Below are positions 24,501 to 34,400 of a stretch of 64,000 bases of DNA, in pieces (position 1 is the first letter of the stretch; each line of letters starts with the position of its first letter). The notes beneath the pieces were generated by a model, which did not search any database, was not told the DNA's origin, and saw only the letters and a program-made list of their open reading frames with translations. Position numbers and translations under genes: made by a program. Source of the stretch: Syngnathus acus (Eukaryota > Chordata > Actinopteri > Syngnathiformes > Syngnathidae); contig NC_051088.1 in NCBI RefSeq assembly GCF_901709675.1, positions 12,441,693-12,505,692 of the forward strand, given 5' to 3'.

Positions 24501-25920
24501 CCGTGTATTTGGAAACTCGCCATCACCTGCAGTAGCCGTTTATGGATTGCGCAAAGCCATCCAGGATGGGGCAAAGGACTATGGCGCCGACACAGTCGAG
24601 TTTGTGGAAAGGCATTTTTACGTTGACGATGGCTTGATCTCTGTGCCTTCTCCAGCTGAAGCAATTGACTTGCTCCAAAGAACAAAAGCCGCTCTTGCTG
24701 AGTCCAATCTGCGTCTGCACAAGTTTGTCTCTAATTCTCGAGCAGTCACAGAAGCCTTTTGTCCTGACGATTGTGCAACAATCATTAAAGGCCTAGATCT
24801 GGAAGGTGAAGAAACTCAGTCACAACGAAGCCTAGGTCTCATTTGGGAAATAATGACAGACACTTTCACCTTCTCAGTGGCCACTGCAATTAAACCATTC
24901 ACTCGCCGAGGTGTTTTGTCCTCTGTTAATAGCATCTTTGATCCTCTGGGTCTGTTGGCACCTGTCACTATCCAAGGAAGAGCGCTACTCCGTGAACTAT
25001 CATCAGAGTGTTCAGAATGGGATGCACCTCTTCCGGAGAACAAGCAAAACAAATGGGAAAGTTGGAGAGATTCCCTAAAAGATCTTAAAGAGCTTCACGT
25101 CCCAAGAACCTACACATCAACTTCTCTCAGGCAAGCAGAACGCAACGAACTGTATTTATTTTCAGATGCTTCAACCAAAGCAATTGGTGCTGTAGCCTAC
25201 CTGAAAGTAGTCCAACAAGATGACAAAGTTGAGGTAGGATTCATTATGGGCAAGGCAAGACTTGCTCCTCAATCAGAACCCACTATACCAAGGCTTGAAC
25301 TGTGCGCCGCCGTCTTGGCAGTCGAGATGGCCGATCTAATTCAGGATGAGTTAGACCAACAGCTGGATGCAGTTCATTTTTACACAGACAGTAAAGTAGT
25401 TCTCGGCTACATCTGCAACGAGTCAAAAAGATTCTACACATACGTCCACAACAGAGTGCAGCGTATTCGTCAGTCCTCCAAGCCAGAACAGTGGCATTAT
25501 GTGCGCACAGAGGAAAACCCCGCAGATCATGCTTCACGATCACTCACACCATCTCAACTGGCAAAAACAATATGGTTCACCGGACCATCCTTCATCTATC
25601 GTTCATCTGCAGAAACAAACCAAGCAAGTGGGAAGTTTGAGTTAATTGATCCAGAAAAAGATTGCGAATTAAGGCCGCAAGTTAAAACACTGGCGACTAA
25701 CCTTCAAGTCCTCACATGTAAAAGCTTCCAACGCTTCTCTACCTTCAAGTCATTGGTCAGAGCAACAGCTTTCCTCATTCACATCGCAAAATCATTCAAT
25801 GGCAGTAATCCAAACAGAGAATGCGAAGGATGGCACAAATGTCACTTACCTCAAACACTGGACGAAATGACTCGCGCTAAACACATCATTCTCAAGGAGA
25901 CAAAAATGGACTCAATCTAG
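21538..25920 (+). CDS. BEL/Pao gag-protease-reverse transcriptase-RNase H polyprotein
   Basis: The frame is 1460 codons and uninterrupted. Rough domains: an Ala/Lys/Glu-rich coiled coil (20-85); a gag region with FRAWYSSFSGAI (about 230); zinc knuckles with the CFKCCSSDTHLAKDC pattern and a second Cys cluster (455-520); an aspartic protease with DDQSN (about 588); reverse transcriptase with the catalytic YVDDG (about 1028); and RNase H with FSDAS (about 1205) and YTDSK (about 1282). The last 65 residues are the segment leading into integrase. The frame stops at TAG 25918-25920, before any DDE catalytic core. Full BEL polyproteins run several hundred residues further. The element could supply its own reverse transcriptase but not integrase. 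Confidence 0.93.
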   Translation: MAARNRSATSQTGSTSSSVGSAARARAKAEAAKVRASFASKEAELKVEKAESELQKMKIDAALEVLALQREAHAAEAEAGVLEDAEAIQDEHESGNSLLDRVKRERTSYYVQSQSEIRPPIAQVSATPKQHKASDNSLVTWDPSEEDVFEPPPVSIRPKFTFKKTALPIQTKLGTKPKVEQTKNALSPHASPFMPHCNNAASLPHPAEPFAQYMARRDLITSGLYQYDDRPENFRAWYSSFSGAIAEVHLTPTQELDLMTKWLGKESSSQVKRIRSVHVNNPSAALQRAWERLCECYAAPEVIEESLFQRLDSFPRLTTKDYVKLRELGDLLQEIQGAKEDGYLPGLSYLDTSRGIGPIVDKLPYPLQERWMTHGSNYKEDHNGCFPPFHYFCMFICKEAKKRNDPSFTQQNSQTYIKQERSNPKSFNSPRPIAVHKTNITTTNNGINNNCPLHSKPHPLKKCRTFRYKSLEERKAFLKERGICFKCCSSDTHLAKDCKSTVKCTECDSTWHDTVMHPGPPPQNKAPSPAQEDGGEGEKQPDNVDVTSSCTEVCAQGHWGRSCSKICLARVYPKGKKDSAVKAYVILDDQSNRSLARPEFFELFNIKTKPFCYNLRTCSGLVETQGKMAEGFLIESLDESVIIPLPPLIECPDIPNNRSEIPTPSAVLHQPHLRLIAKCIPELDPQAEILLLLGRDILRAHKVREQVNGPHHSPFAQRLDLGWVVVGEVCRGKVHKHTVNTFKTMILENGRPTVFGLCDNFLQLTAMPCTKRQDKAPEQTLGKTVFIRTENDNKPAPSIEDILFLEIMDKGMYRDDKNNWVAPLPFKEPRQQMPNNRELAVSRFLSLKRNLQRKPQMQEQYVEFMQGIFSNGHAEVAPPLKQGEECWYLPTFGVYHPQKPNKIRVVFDSSAQYSGVSLNSVLLSGPDLNNSLLGVLLRFRKETVAIMADIQQMFHCFLVRDDHRNYLRFLWHKDNDINKEVIEYRMKVRVFGNSPSPAVAVYGLRKAIQDGAKDYGADTVEFVERHFYVDDGLISVPSPAEAIDLLQRTKAALAESNLRLHKFVSNSRAVTEAFCPDDCATIIKGLDLEGEETQSQRSLGLIWEIMTDTFTFSVATAIKPFTRRGVLSSVNSIFDPLGLLAPVTIQGRALLRELSSECSEWDAPLPENKQNKWESWRDSLKDLKELHVPRTYTSTSLRQAERNELYLFSDASTKAIGAVAYLKVVQQDDKVEVGFIMGKARLAPQSEPTIPRLELCAAVLAVEMADLIQDELDQQLDAVHFYTDSKVVLGYICNESKRFYTYVHNRVQRIRQSSKPEQWHYVRTEENPADHASRSLTPSQLAKTIWFTGPSFIYRSSAETNQASGKFELIDPEKDCELRPQVKTLATNLQVLTCKSFQRFSTFKSLVRATAFLIHIAKSFNGSNPNRECEGWHKCHLPQTLDEMTRAKHIILKETKMDSI

Positions 25921-26125
25921 AAGAAATCTGCAAGTCGGTGACCTTGTTTTGCTCAAAGACAAGCAGGTCACACGCAACAGCTGGCCTATGGCCCGGGTCA
26001 CTGCAACATTCCATGGAAAGGACAATCGTGTAAGAAGGGTCGAAGTTAAGGTCAGTGACCAAGGCAACATAAAGACGTTTATGCGACCAGTGACGGAAAT
26101 CATCCTCCTCCTCCCCAAGGACTGA
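25921..26125 (+). pseudogene. Integrase C-terminal remnant of the BEL/Pao element
   Basis: In another frame from the polyprotein, this stretch encodes LQVGDLVLLKD and MRPVTEIILLLPKD, typical of the DUF5641-like tail that follows integrase in BEL/Pao polyproteins, then TGA at 26123-26125. It directly abuts the truncated upstream frame, so the integrase core was removed by one deletion that also shifted the frame. Confidence 0.8.
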
Positions 26126-26178
26126 TTCTTTCAAGGTTTAGTTAAGCTTATAGTGCCCCCTACGGGCCAGGCGGGGAG

Positions 26179-26687
26179 TGTGTTGCCTTTAAGGCCGTAA
26201 TTTCATCAATAAATAATTTCATATGGTTACAATGTTGTAAAAATGTTCCAATAAGTTAAGTAATCATTTCGATCTTGTAATAATAGATAATTCATAGTTT
26301 AAGTCGAAAAGTATTGTTGTGAAGCGCTACTTCCGGTTTCGCCGCGCTACTTCCGGTTTCGCGGAGCCGTCTCCAGGATGTTATCAAGTAGCCATGCTGT
26401 GGAATGCGGTCAGACTTACATCTGTTGCCATCTGCTGTGATTCATTAACAAGGCAATGCCGTAAGTCGTGTGTCGTTTTAATCTTAATGTTTACGCTGAT
26501 ATTTTGCTATTATTTTGTAAATTGTATTGGATGAGCGCACTTTATTTTCATGTTCTCATCAGCCATTGGCTGACACTATGTAACGTCTGTTGCAGTTTTC
26601 ACCGCTCAGTAAAGAAAATTACAAGCTAGTACAGTCTCCTGGGTTCTTTGCTGGTGGTTTAACTACGCGTTTCCTCAAGACGCTACA
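26179..26687 (+). repeat. 3' LTR of the BEL/Pao element
   Basis: It is identical to the 5' LTR apart from one base near the 3' end, and has the same paired ETS-like repeats at 26324-26342 and 26344-26362. Confidence 0.92.
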
Positions 26688-27160
26688 AGCCCTAAATCAC
26701 AAGCAGTCACATAGACAAAAATTGACAATTATTCTCAAAGCATCCCCTGATCTTAAGCTCCCAAAAGGGAAAGGAAAAACTCAAAAAAAACCTGCCAGGG
26801 GAAGATGAGAAACCTTGAGAAGGGACCACAGATGGAAGGATCCCCCTTTCAGGATCACCAGGTTGAAATGGATGCAGAGAGGGCACGTTGAACTGCAGTT
26901 CCCCCATCCTGAATTGGCCCACGAGAATCCAGATAGCCGCTGTCAGCTTGGGTGCCACCTAACCACCTAACCGGGGATGGGGGGGGGTCTGAGAGAAAAC
27001 AAACTCCAGCCGAATCGGCCACTACAGGTTAGTTAAAGGCCATATGATAGAAATGTGTCTTTAAACGTGTCTTAAATGTTAAAAAGGCGCTAAGCCATGC
27101 AGTGATTTATAGGTTAATAGAAGAACCTTGAAGTTGAGCAAATGTAATAACATATATACA
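26688..27160 (+). repeat. Right part of dispersed repeat A
   Basis: It contains the phrases 'gaaaccttgagaagg', 'ccacagatgga' and 'aggatccccctttcagga', repeated at 27520-27690, plus a tail with 'gcagtgatttataggttaat'. It is non-coding here. Confidence 0.65.
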
Positions 27161-27514
27161 ATTGAAAAATGTTTAAACAATATGTAAAAAAAACATTGCT
27201 ATTTTATTTATAAACAATCAAAAGCATTGGTTGATTTAAAAACCAAAAATGCACAAAAAATATGAATGTAAAAAATATAAAGAACTGTTCAATTTCACAC
27301 TGATTCAACACATACACACAAACACAAAAAACATTGCTTTGGAAAACCTTGATTCAAAATTCAAGATTCAAGAATTTTTATTCACCATGTTTGAGCGTGA
27401 ATAAAAATCAGCAGGATGACTTGAGGAAGAGGGTCAGGAAAAACAAAGAAAAACGCAACACAATGTAGGATGGATTAATTTAAATAAGCACACCATTAAG
27501 ATAAATCACAGACA

Positions 27515-27690
27515 AGTATCAAAAATTGACAATTATTCTCAACATCCCCTGATCTTAACTCCCAGGAGGGCAAGGAAAAACCCCTACTGGGTAAAAGTGA
27601 GAAACCTTGAGAAGAAACCACAGATGGGAGGATCCCCCTTCCAGGATGACCAGGCTGCAATGGATGCAGAGCGGGCACATAACATAATAT
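27515..27690 (+). repeat. Second copy of dispersed repeat A (fragment)
   Basis: It repeats 'aaaattgacaattattctca', 'catcccctgatctta', 'gagaaaccttgagaag' and 'aggatcccccttccaggatg' from 26716-26880, with a few differences. Confidence 0.75.
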
Positions 27691-27699
27691 AATATCATC

Positions 27700-28186
27700 C
27701 ATTTTCTGTACCGTGTTGTCCCCACGGGGGTTGTGGGCGTGCTGGAGCCTATCCCAGCGGTCATCGGGCAACCCGCGCCCTCTTAACTGTGAGGCGGACA
27801 TGCTAACCAGTGCGCCACCTGTCACGCCCGTGCCAGAGCGCGCTCGGCCGGCAACTTCCCTCAGCCATACCCCTTCATTACTTTAATGTCTGTCACCTTA
27901 ATGTTGTCTCATGTATTTAAACCCTGATCGTGTGTTCCTCCTTGTTGGTGTCTACTGTTGTCACCTGTCTGTGTCTTCGCCTAGTGTTCCTGTCCTGCTC
28001 GTCCATTTACACCTCGGTCTTGTGTGGAGGCTCACGGTCAGTTCTGTTCCGTGTCCGAGTGGACTTCTGTTTGCCTGTCTGCTGTCCGTGAGTCTCTGTC
28101 CCGTCTGTGTCTTTGTTTGCCCACTTCCCTTCCCTTCAATAAACCCTGCTCCATTCCCGATCATGACACCACCGAGCCACCTAACA
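27700..28186 (-). repeat. SINE-like repeat (minus orientation) interrupted by a solo LTR
   Basis: Read on the minus strand it has the GGTGGCGCACTGGTTAGCA head and the GGATAGGCTCCAGCACGCC to ACAGAAAATGGATG tail of the family seen at 33487-33830, with the middle missing. A solo LTR sits near the head. Confidence 0.65.
27820..28168 (+). mobile_element. Solo LTR, 349 bp
   Basis: It starts TGTCACGCCC and ends TCATGACA, with short inverted ends TGTCA/TGACA, and carries CAATAAACCC as a likely polyadenylation signal. It is flanked by the 5-bp duplication CCACC at 27815-27819 and 28169-28173. There is no internal region. The superfamily is not certain; the structure fits a gypsy-type or other 5-bp-duplicating LTR element. 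Confidence 0.8.
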
Positions 28187-28344
28187 TAACATTAACGTAA
28201 AATAATCCAAGAATTAAAACATACAATCAACATGCTTTAACACACTATCTGGAAAAGTAACCCAAATCCCAATAATTTTGGCACATATTTAGAATGGTTT
28301 CTGCTGGTACTTTTCCTAACTTTTTACTAACTTTGGCCGGCTCG

Positions 28345-28442
28345 TCAGTTTGCCTCGTCGTCCTGCTCTGCCGCCATTCCAGCCCTCCTTGTCTCCTTTA
28401 AACTTTCCCCAACAAACAAATGAATCCGAGATGTTGCTGATT
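28345..28442 (-). CDS. tnfrsf14: tnfrsf14-like last exon, cytoplasmic tail (tentative)
   Basis: A GTCAGCAG acceptor gives an in-phase 31-residue tail rich in charged residues and ending EQDDEAN before TGA. No TRAF motif is obvious. The phase fit is the main support. Confidence 0.5.
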
Positions 28443-31400
28443 CTGCTGACATAAACGAAGTGGGTGCGTGGCAGGAGGCTGAGATAGGCCGGGTTAGAGA
28501 TGCTCTTAGATTAGCGGGAAGGATACAGATCAACATGTTTGTATGGGAGTTGACTCTAGTTGTATTTCTGTAAAAAAAAAAAAACCAGCCAAGGACACTT
28601 CAAATTAGTAAAACTACAGTGCCAGTTTTGTTTTTGTTTTTTTATCATAATGTTATCTACTTACCCTTTGCAGTCTGTTTCCTCGTAAAGATATAGCAAC
28701 AGCCAGTAACTACAACAATTAGATCAACTAAAATAATCACTATGCTGCCCACACGAGAACGTTTTTGCAAACATTCAGCATCTGTTGATGCATTTCCTGG
28801 TCTTCTGACAAATCTTTGGGAGTCGCATCTGAAACGACAAGAATGTTTTTGAAAAACAATTCAAGATACATTGAATGAATCAGGAAGTTGATGTGAAGCT
28901 TCACTTACTTTCTGTGTGGATGGCAAAACGTAATAGTTCCATTTGAAAACGTTTCCCCGATGCAGTCGTTACATACGGTGTCCGAAAATGGCGTTCCTGG
29001 AAATGTCAATCATGTTATAATCAAGTGCACTCTCCGGCATCTCTCCTGGCACGAGGCAAAGGGCAGCTCGCATCCTATGTACGAAATCTGATAGCTTTTG
29101 AAAAATAACCCTGCGTTTTAAGAATCATTGAGTATCGAGTGAGTCGTGACAAGAAGCTTTACAAACAAGAACACGGTCCGTCATTTCCTTTTGTTTCATG
29201 AAGTTGTGGACAAGTACAAGCAGCTAGTAGAAAATGAACCTTTTTGGCTTATGTATTGCCCTGGTTGACAGTCTTTGTGTTTTCGTGCTTCAATACACCC
29301 ATCCGCAACTTGGTCCACACAGTAGAAGCCGTCCAGCGGTTGGCACACTGCGTCTAACTCCCTGGTACACTCCAATTTTATCTCTAGACCAGATCCTAAA
29401 AACACAGGTGAGCAATGCGACGTCAGAAAGGGACAATAACACATATAACCAACTTACACAAAATGATACAATCATTGAGGTTAAAACTTGTCCAGAGCGC
29501 TGAAGTCCAAAGTACTGCATCTTTGAACAGCAGTTTTCTAAACACAATTCATTTGTATTTATTCTGTAACTGAAATACAATGCCATGTAGTATTGAGTAT
29601 GTATCATTTGCTCTTTTCGCAAATTTGGCCATTTTCCTATAAATTGGTACGACATTACTGTATCTTGGTTTCAATATTCTCTCGACAATGCCGTGAGATG
29701 TGACCGTATCAAACGCCGCCATTGTAGTGTATCGTATGACCCGATATCCGAGAAGTGTCACCTTAGGCCAGGGTTCAGCAATCTAGGTTCACCCTGGGCC
29801 AAATGTTTTCCTAGCATTTCATTCATGACTTGAAAAATTACATGTTTGTCAAAGAAAACCTGCTTTTGCTAATAAAAATATCTTTTTAGTGACTTAATGA
29901 AGCTCACGGTCCATCTTATTTATCTCACAGAACAATCATTTTTGCAATAGAGTGGGAAAACTCCCGGTACTACAAGAGCTATGCTAGCGGATTGCTTTTT
30001 CGTGGCACTGCAGATGAACAGAATTACTTCACAAAACATACATTCCAGTTTTTTGTGCGATGTAAAAAAAAATCCATGTAAGGAAACAGTTGTATGTAAA
30101 AAGGTTGCAATTGGAGAAATCAAATTCTTGGAGGATACGTATTTCGAGATATTACTGTCATTATGAGACAATTGTAGCAGAGTGGTTTCCGTGATCCTAC
30201 GTAGATGATTTAAAGTGACGACAAACAAGGGAAGGCCGTGGGAACCAGATGAAATCAGACGATGCAAACACAACAGGATGATCGATGTACCTAAAGATGA
30301 GTAAAAGATCTGAAGTAAGATTCAAACATAAATAAAGTCAAAATAATGTTGATTTTATACCACGGCGGTGAACACAATATTTTGGATGTTGTTTGTACCT
30401 CAGCTGCGCAGGAGAACGTGGGAGACTGGATGACCGAGACAAATACATGTAGAAAGAGAGAAGGTAAGTGAGGGGGAAAAAATGCAAGCAAATATAAACC
30501 AGACCAGCCTGATGATGGGAATTTATGAATTTTGAAGTTCTAGAAATTATTAAATTGTGAGGACAAAATCTGAAAAGTAACAAGGGAATATAAGCAGATA
30601 AGAAACACTGTTAAATTCAACAATAGGACTTGATGTTATAAACCCTAAAGACCGACACGATTCTCCTCTCCAGAATGGATGAAGATTTCTTTTCCGTCGG
30701 TATGAGGACTCCTCCCGCTCTTCTCCACTCTGGGTATGATCCGCTTCTGCCAAAAAAAATGTCGTCCATTTCCACAGTACCTTTCGCGCATCCGGTGGGT
30801 TCATGTAGGGATCGGTAATTACAGCGGTAATTAGGGGTCTTTGTCCCTGGATCTTCTTCTTGACGGTGGGTTGAAGTGGACTGAGCTCGCAAACCACTTT
30901 TGCGTCTGGTTCTTTCTCCTCCTCCTCCAAAAGAGGGGGACTGATGTTGTGCAGTTTGTGAGCTTGACCCTGCTGCTGATCACCACTTGACTTTACTAGA
31001 AGAAGTGGTCGATGCGAGTACCCAGCTCCACACCTGCCAAACACTTTCTCTTGCCATGATGGATCCAACTTTAAGAGACTTTACTTCAGCCCAGCCACAG
31101 TTGCATCTCTGAAGCGTTTGGCTTAGACGTGGTGGAGTTCCTGTAGCCATTTTTGTTCCTGGGTTTGATATCGTGCTGTCCGCCAAATGAGTCATGTTCC
31201 TCCCTCACTCGAGCTGATTCTGAGGATATCTTCTTTTTTTATAGTTTTTGTAGCCGTAGCAGCGTGGAACTTGTGCACTACATGGTGGCAGTTTCCTCCT
31301 GCTACTAGTAGCTAGCCTGTGGCAGGCCAGGCCAATTTGGGGTATTTTCCTCATGCCAGCTGCCTTTCCAGGCTGTCATCGGGTCTTTCATTGGTTCCCA

Positions 31401-34400
31401 GTTGCTCAGTCCAGAATAGTCACTGGATGAGTCCAGACTTTGATACAACAGTAGGACAAGCTGTTATAGTCCTTTAAGGCAGTGGTCCCCAACCACCGGG
31501 CCGCGGACCGGTACCGGTCCGTGGGTCACTTGGTACCGGGCCGCGGAGCCGCACAGGAAAAAAAAAAAAAAGGAAAACCAAAAACATTTTTTTTTTTTTT
31601 TCCATTGACGATCAATTCATTCATGTTAAGACGCTCGTCCCGGTCACGTGACATGTTTCCCCAGTCGAGCTCGCAAAGCTAGCAAAAATGAGTAAGAATT
31701 TATTTTGAAAAATATAAAAAATTTGGCGAATCTCTCCCAATTGCATCTGTCGGTGCATCTGAAAAATAAGGACTCTTGACACAGGGCGCTCGTCTCGGTC
31801 ACGTGACATGTCACCACAGTCAAGCCCGCGAGGCAAGCAAAAATGAGCAAGAAACAGAGAAGTTTGGAAAGCTTCTTCGGAAAGGGAAAAACGTCCAATG
31901 AGGACACTGAAGAAGAAGAGGCTACGACTTCTCAGAAAAGGAAAGCTGCATTTAAAAGAACATTTCTGGAGTCCTACTTAAAATATGGATTTATCGCCAC
32001 AGGTGACTCTGACGCGCCAAGTGCACTCCGCATATGTGGCGAAAGGCTAGCTAACGAGGCAATGAAGCCTTCAAACCTGCTTCGGCACATGGAGACCAAG
32101 CATCCTGCATTTAAAGACAAACCTTAACCACTTCGGGTGTCATTGTCTCCGATTACGCCTAGATGGGAACGGCTCATTTCTGAGAAAAGAGCTCGGTGCT
32201 CCCACTAATTCAACGTTTTATTTTTATGTGGTTTATATTTGGTTTTATGCCAGTCGTATCATTTTATTTCATCCTATTTATATATATAAATATTTAAATA
32301 ATAAATATATAAATATACCGTTTTTTCCGTGTATAATGCGCCCCCATGTATAATACGCACCCTAAAAATGGCATGTTGATGCTGGAAAAAAGCCTGTACC
32401 CATGTATAATACGCACCCAATTTTTTATTTTTTTTATTTTATTTTTTATTTATTTATTTTTTTAAGTCCCAATGATCGTCACACACGCAGGGAGGCAATG
32501 GGTCCCATTTTTATAGTCTTTGGTATGGTCTTAACTAGGCTGGATGTATTTTTTTTTGTTGGCGTTGATTTCTCCGACTGCCCGTAAAGGCACCACCGCG
32601 ATCAGATGAAAAGAGAGGAAAGTGACGTGCGGACATGTGAAAAAGGCGGCTCTGTATGGGAGAGACGTTGAAGAGGAATAAAAACACCCTTGGAAACCAA
32701 AACTTGCCCCTCGTCGTAACTCGGAGCCGCAACAAATGTTTCGGATTTGTGTAGGGTACATTGTGACAGCAAACGAGCAGGTGATCGAGCAAGCGTCTGA
32801 TACGAGAGCATTGCGTTCGTATGGAGCGTGTTTGAAGTGAACAGCAGAGACGAAAGGAACAAGGCAAAGTGTTGTGAAATAAAATATTACCTGTAATACG
32901 CATTTTGTTATTTGCTGATTGTATTAAACTATCACATTCATTGTCAGTCAAGAAGAGAAGAGGACTATTATCCCTTCTTTGACAAAATGACCAGAGCACA
33001 GTACAAACACACTATTGTTCTTGTAACGTGTTTTGTATTTAAGTCCTGTCTGCCCCTCGCTCACCGTCGGATCATTGCATGTGTTACTGTCATGATGTCT
33101 GTTTGGTGTCTGTTCCTGTCTTTGGTAATGTCACCCTGTCTTTTTGTTCCACGTCTTTGTCGGTCAGTCCTGTTGTTGGTTTTGTTGTACCATGATTTTC
33201 TTAAAAAAAAAAGAAAAAAAATATATATATTAAAAAAAAATTTGTACCCATGTATAATGCGCACCCCAGATTTTAGGACAATAAATTAGTTAAATTTTGC
33301 GTATTATACACGGAAAAAAACGGTATTTATTTATATAAAGGCCGGTCCGCGAAAATATTTCTGACACGTAACCGGTCCGTGGTGCAAAAAAGGTTGGGGA
33401 CCACTGCTTTAAGGCTTCCACGCTGGGGGTCGGGGTCACTCCTTTCCACCGGATTTACTGACGTCAGTAGAGTGGCCTCCAATTAAGGCGGCACAGTGGA
33501 GCACTGGTTAGCACATCAACTTCGCAGTTCAAAGGGCGCGGGTTCGATTCCACCTCCGGCCCTCCCTGTGTGGAGTTTACATGTTCTCCCCATGCCTGCA
33601 TGGGTATTCTCCAAGCATTCCAGTTTCCTCCCACTTCCCTGGCTGATTGAGCATTCCAAATTGTCTCTAGGTGAGTGCGAGTGCGAATGGTTATTCGTCT
33701 CTGTGTGCCCTGCAATTGACTGGCAACCAGTTCAGGGTGTTCCCCGCCTACTGCCCGATGACCACTGGGCAGGCTCCAGCACGCCCACGATCCCCGTGGG
33801 GACAAGCGGTACAGAAAATGGATGGATGGATTCCTTGGTGTTTCAATGACAAGCCCCAACACCTCCAGAGTGTTCATCAGCACCACCTAGTATCCCAAGT
33901 ATGCTCCCCTCCACACTGAATCCCCAAATGCATGAGAGCTCCATTCGTGCTGTTCTGCGTCTGATGCCAGAGTGTTTGAGGATCTTTGACTCCCCTACAG
34001 CAGCCTCCTACGGGACAGTCAGTTCAACATTGAAGACAGAGCGAAGGTGCCAGCAGGGTGACCATGTCGCCGAGTAGCTTGGAGTTCTCTCTATGCCCAC
34101 AGTATGTTATAAGTCAAAGTCAAAGTCAAAGTCAAAGTCAAAGTCAGCTTTATTGTCAATCCCTTCATGTCAAGACACACAAAGAAACCGAAATTCCGTT
34201 TCCTCCATCCCACGGTGACGAGACATACAAGTAGGCGACACAAAACAAAAACAAGAAGGCACAAACCATAAATAATAAATAATAAATAAAATAAAATGAG
34301 CGATGAATAAATAACAGACCAATAACCCATTAAATAAGAGGGGCAAAACCGAGCCAGTGCGCATACAGCAATATAATGCACACAGTGTATTATTTCTTCA

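Larger units (their letters stand above)
20992..26687 (+). mobile_element. BEL/Pao LTR retrotransposon, young, integrase-deleted
   Basis: Two 509-bp LTRs (20992-21500 and 26179-26687) bound one long reading frame. They differ only at the penultimate base (TA versus CA at the end). A 5-bp target duplication AGCCC flanks the element at 20987-20991 and 26688-26692. The LTRs start TG, and the right one ends CA. A purine-rich tract GGCGGGGAG immediately precedes the right LTR. Gag, protease, reverse transcriptase and RNase H are intact in one frame, but the integrase core is missing. The insertion split an older dispersed repeat whose halves lie at 20940-20991 and 26688 onward. Confidence 0.93.
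31480..33406 (+). mobile_element. hAT-type DNA transposon, non-autonomous, with nested MITE
   Basis: The inverted ends are CAGTGGTCCCCAACCACCGG and the mirrored CCCCAACC...CCACTG, with GGTCCGTG motifs inside. A perfect 8-bp duplication CTTTAAGG flanks it at 31472-31479 and 33407-33414, diagnostic of hAT elements. It keeps only the N-terminal part of a ZBED-like transposase. Confidence 0.92.

Noticed and set aside
29234-29503. Plus-strand open frame over the receptor exon at 29240-29395
   Set aside because: It is the antisense shadow of a cysteine-rich-domain exon that fits in phase with five others.
34111-34146. Regularly spaced short repeats, considered as an array
   Set aside because: Directly abutting 6-bp units with no spacers. 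This is a microsatellite, not a CRISPR-like array.
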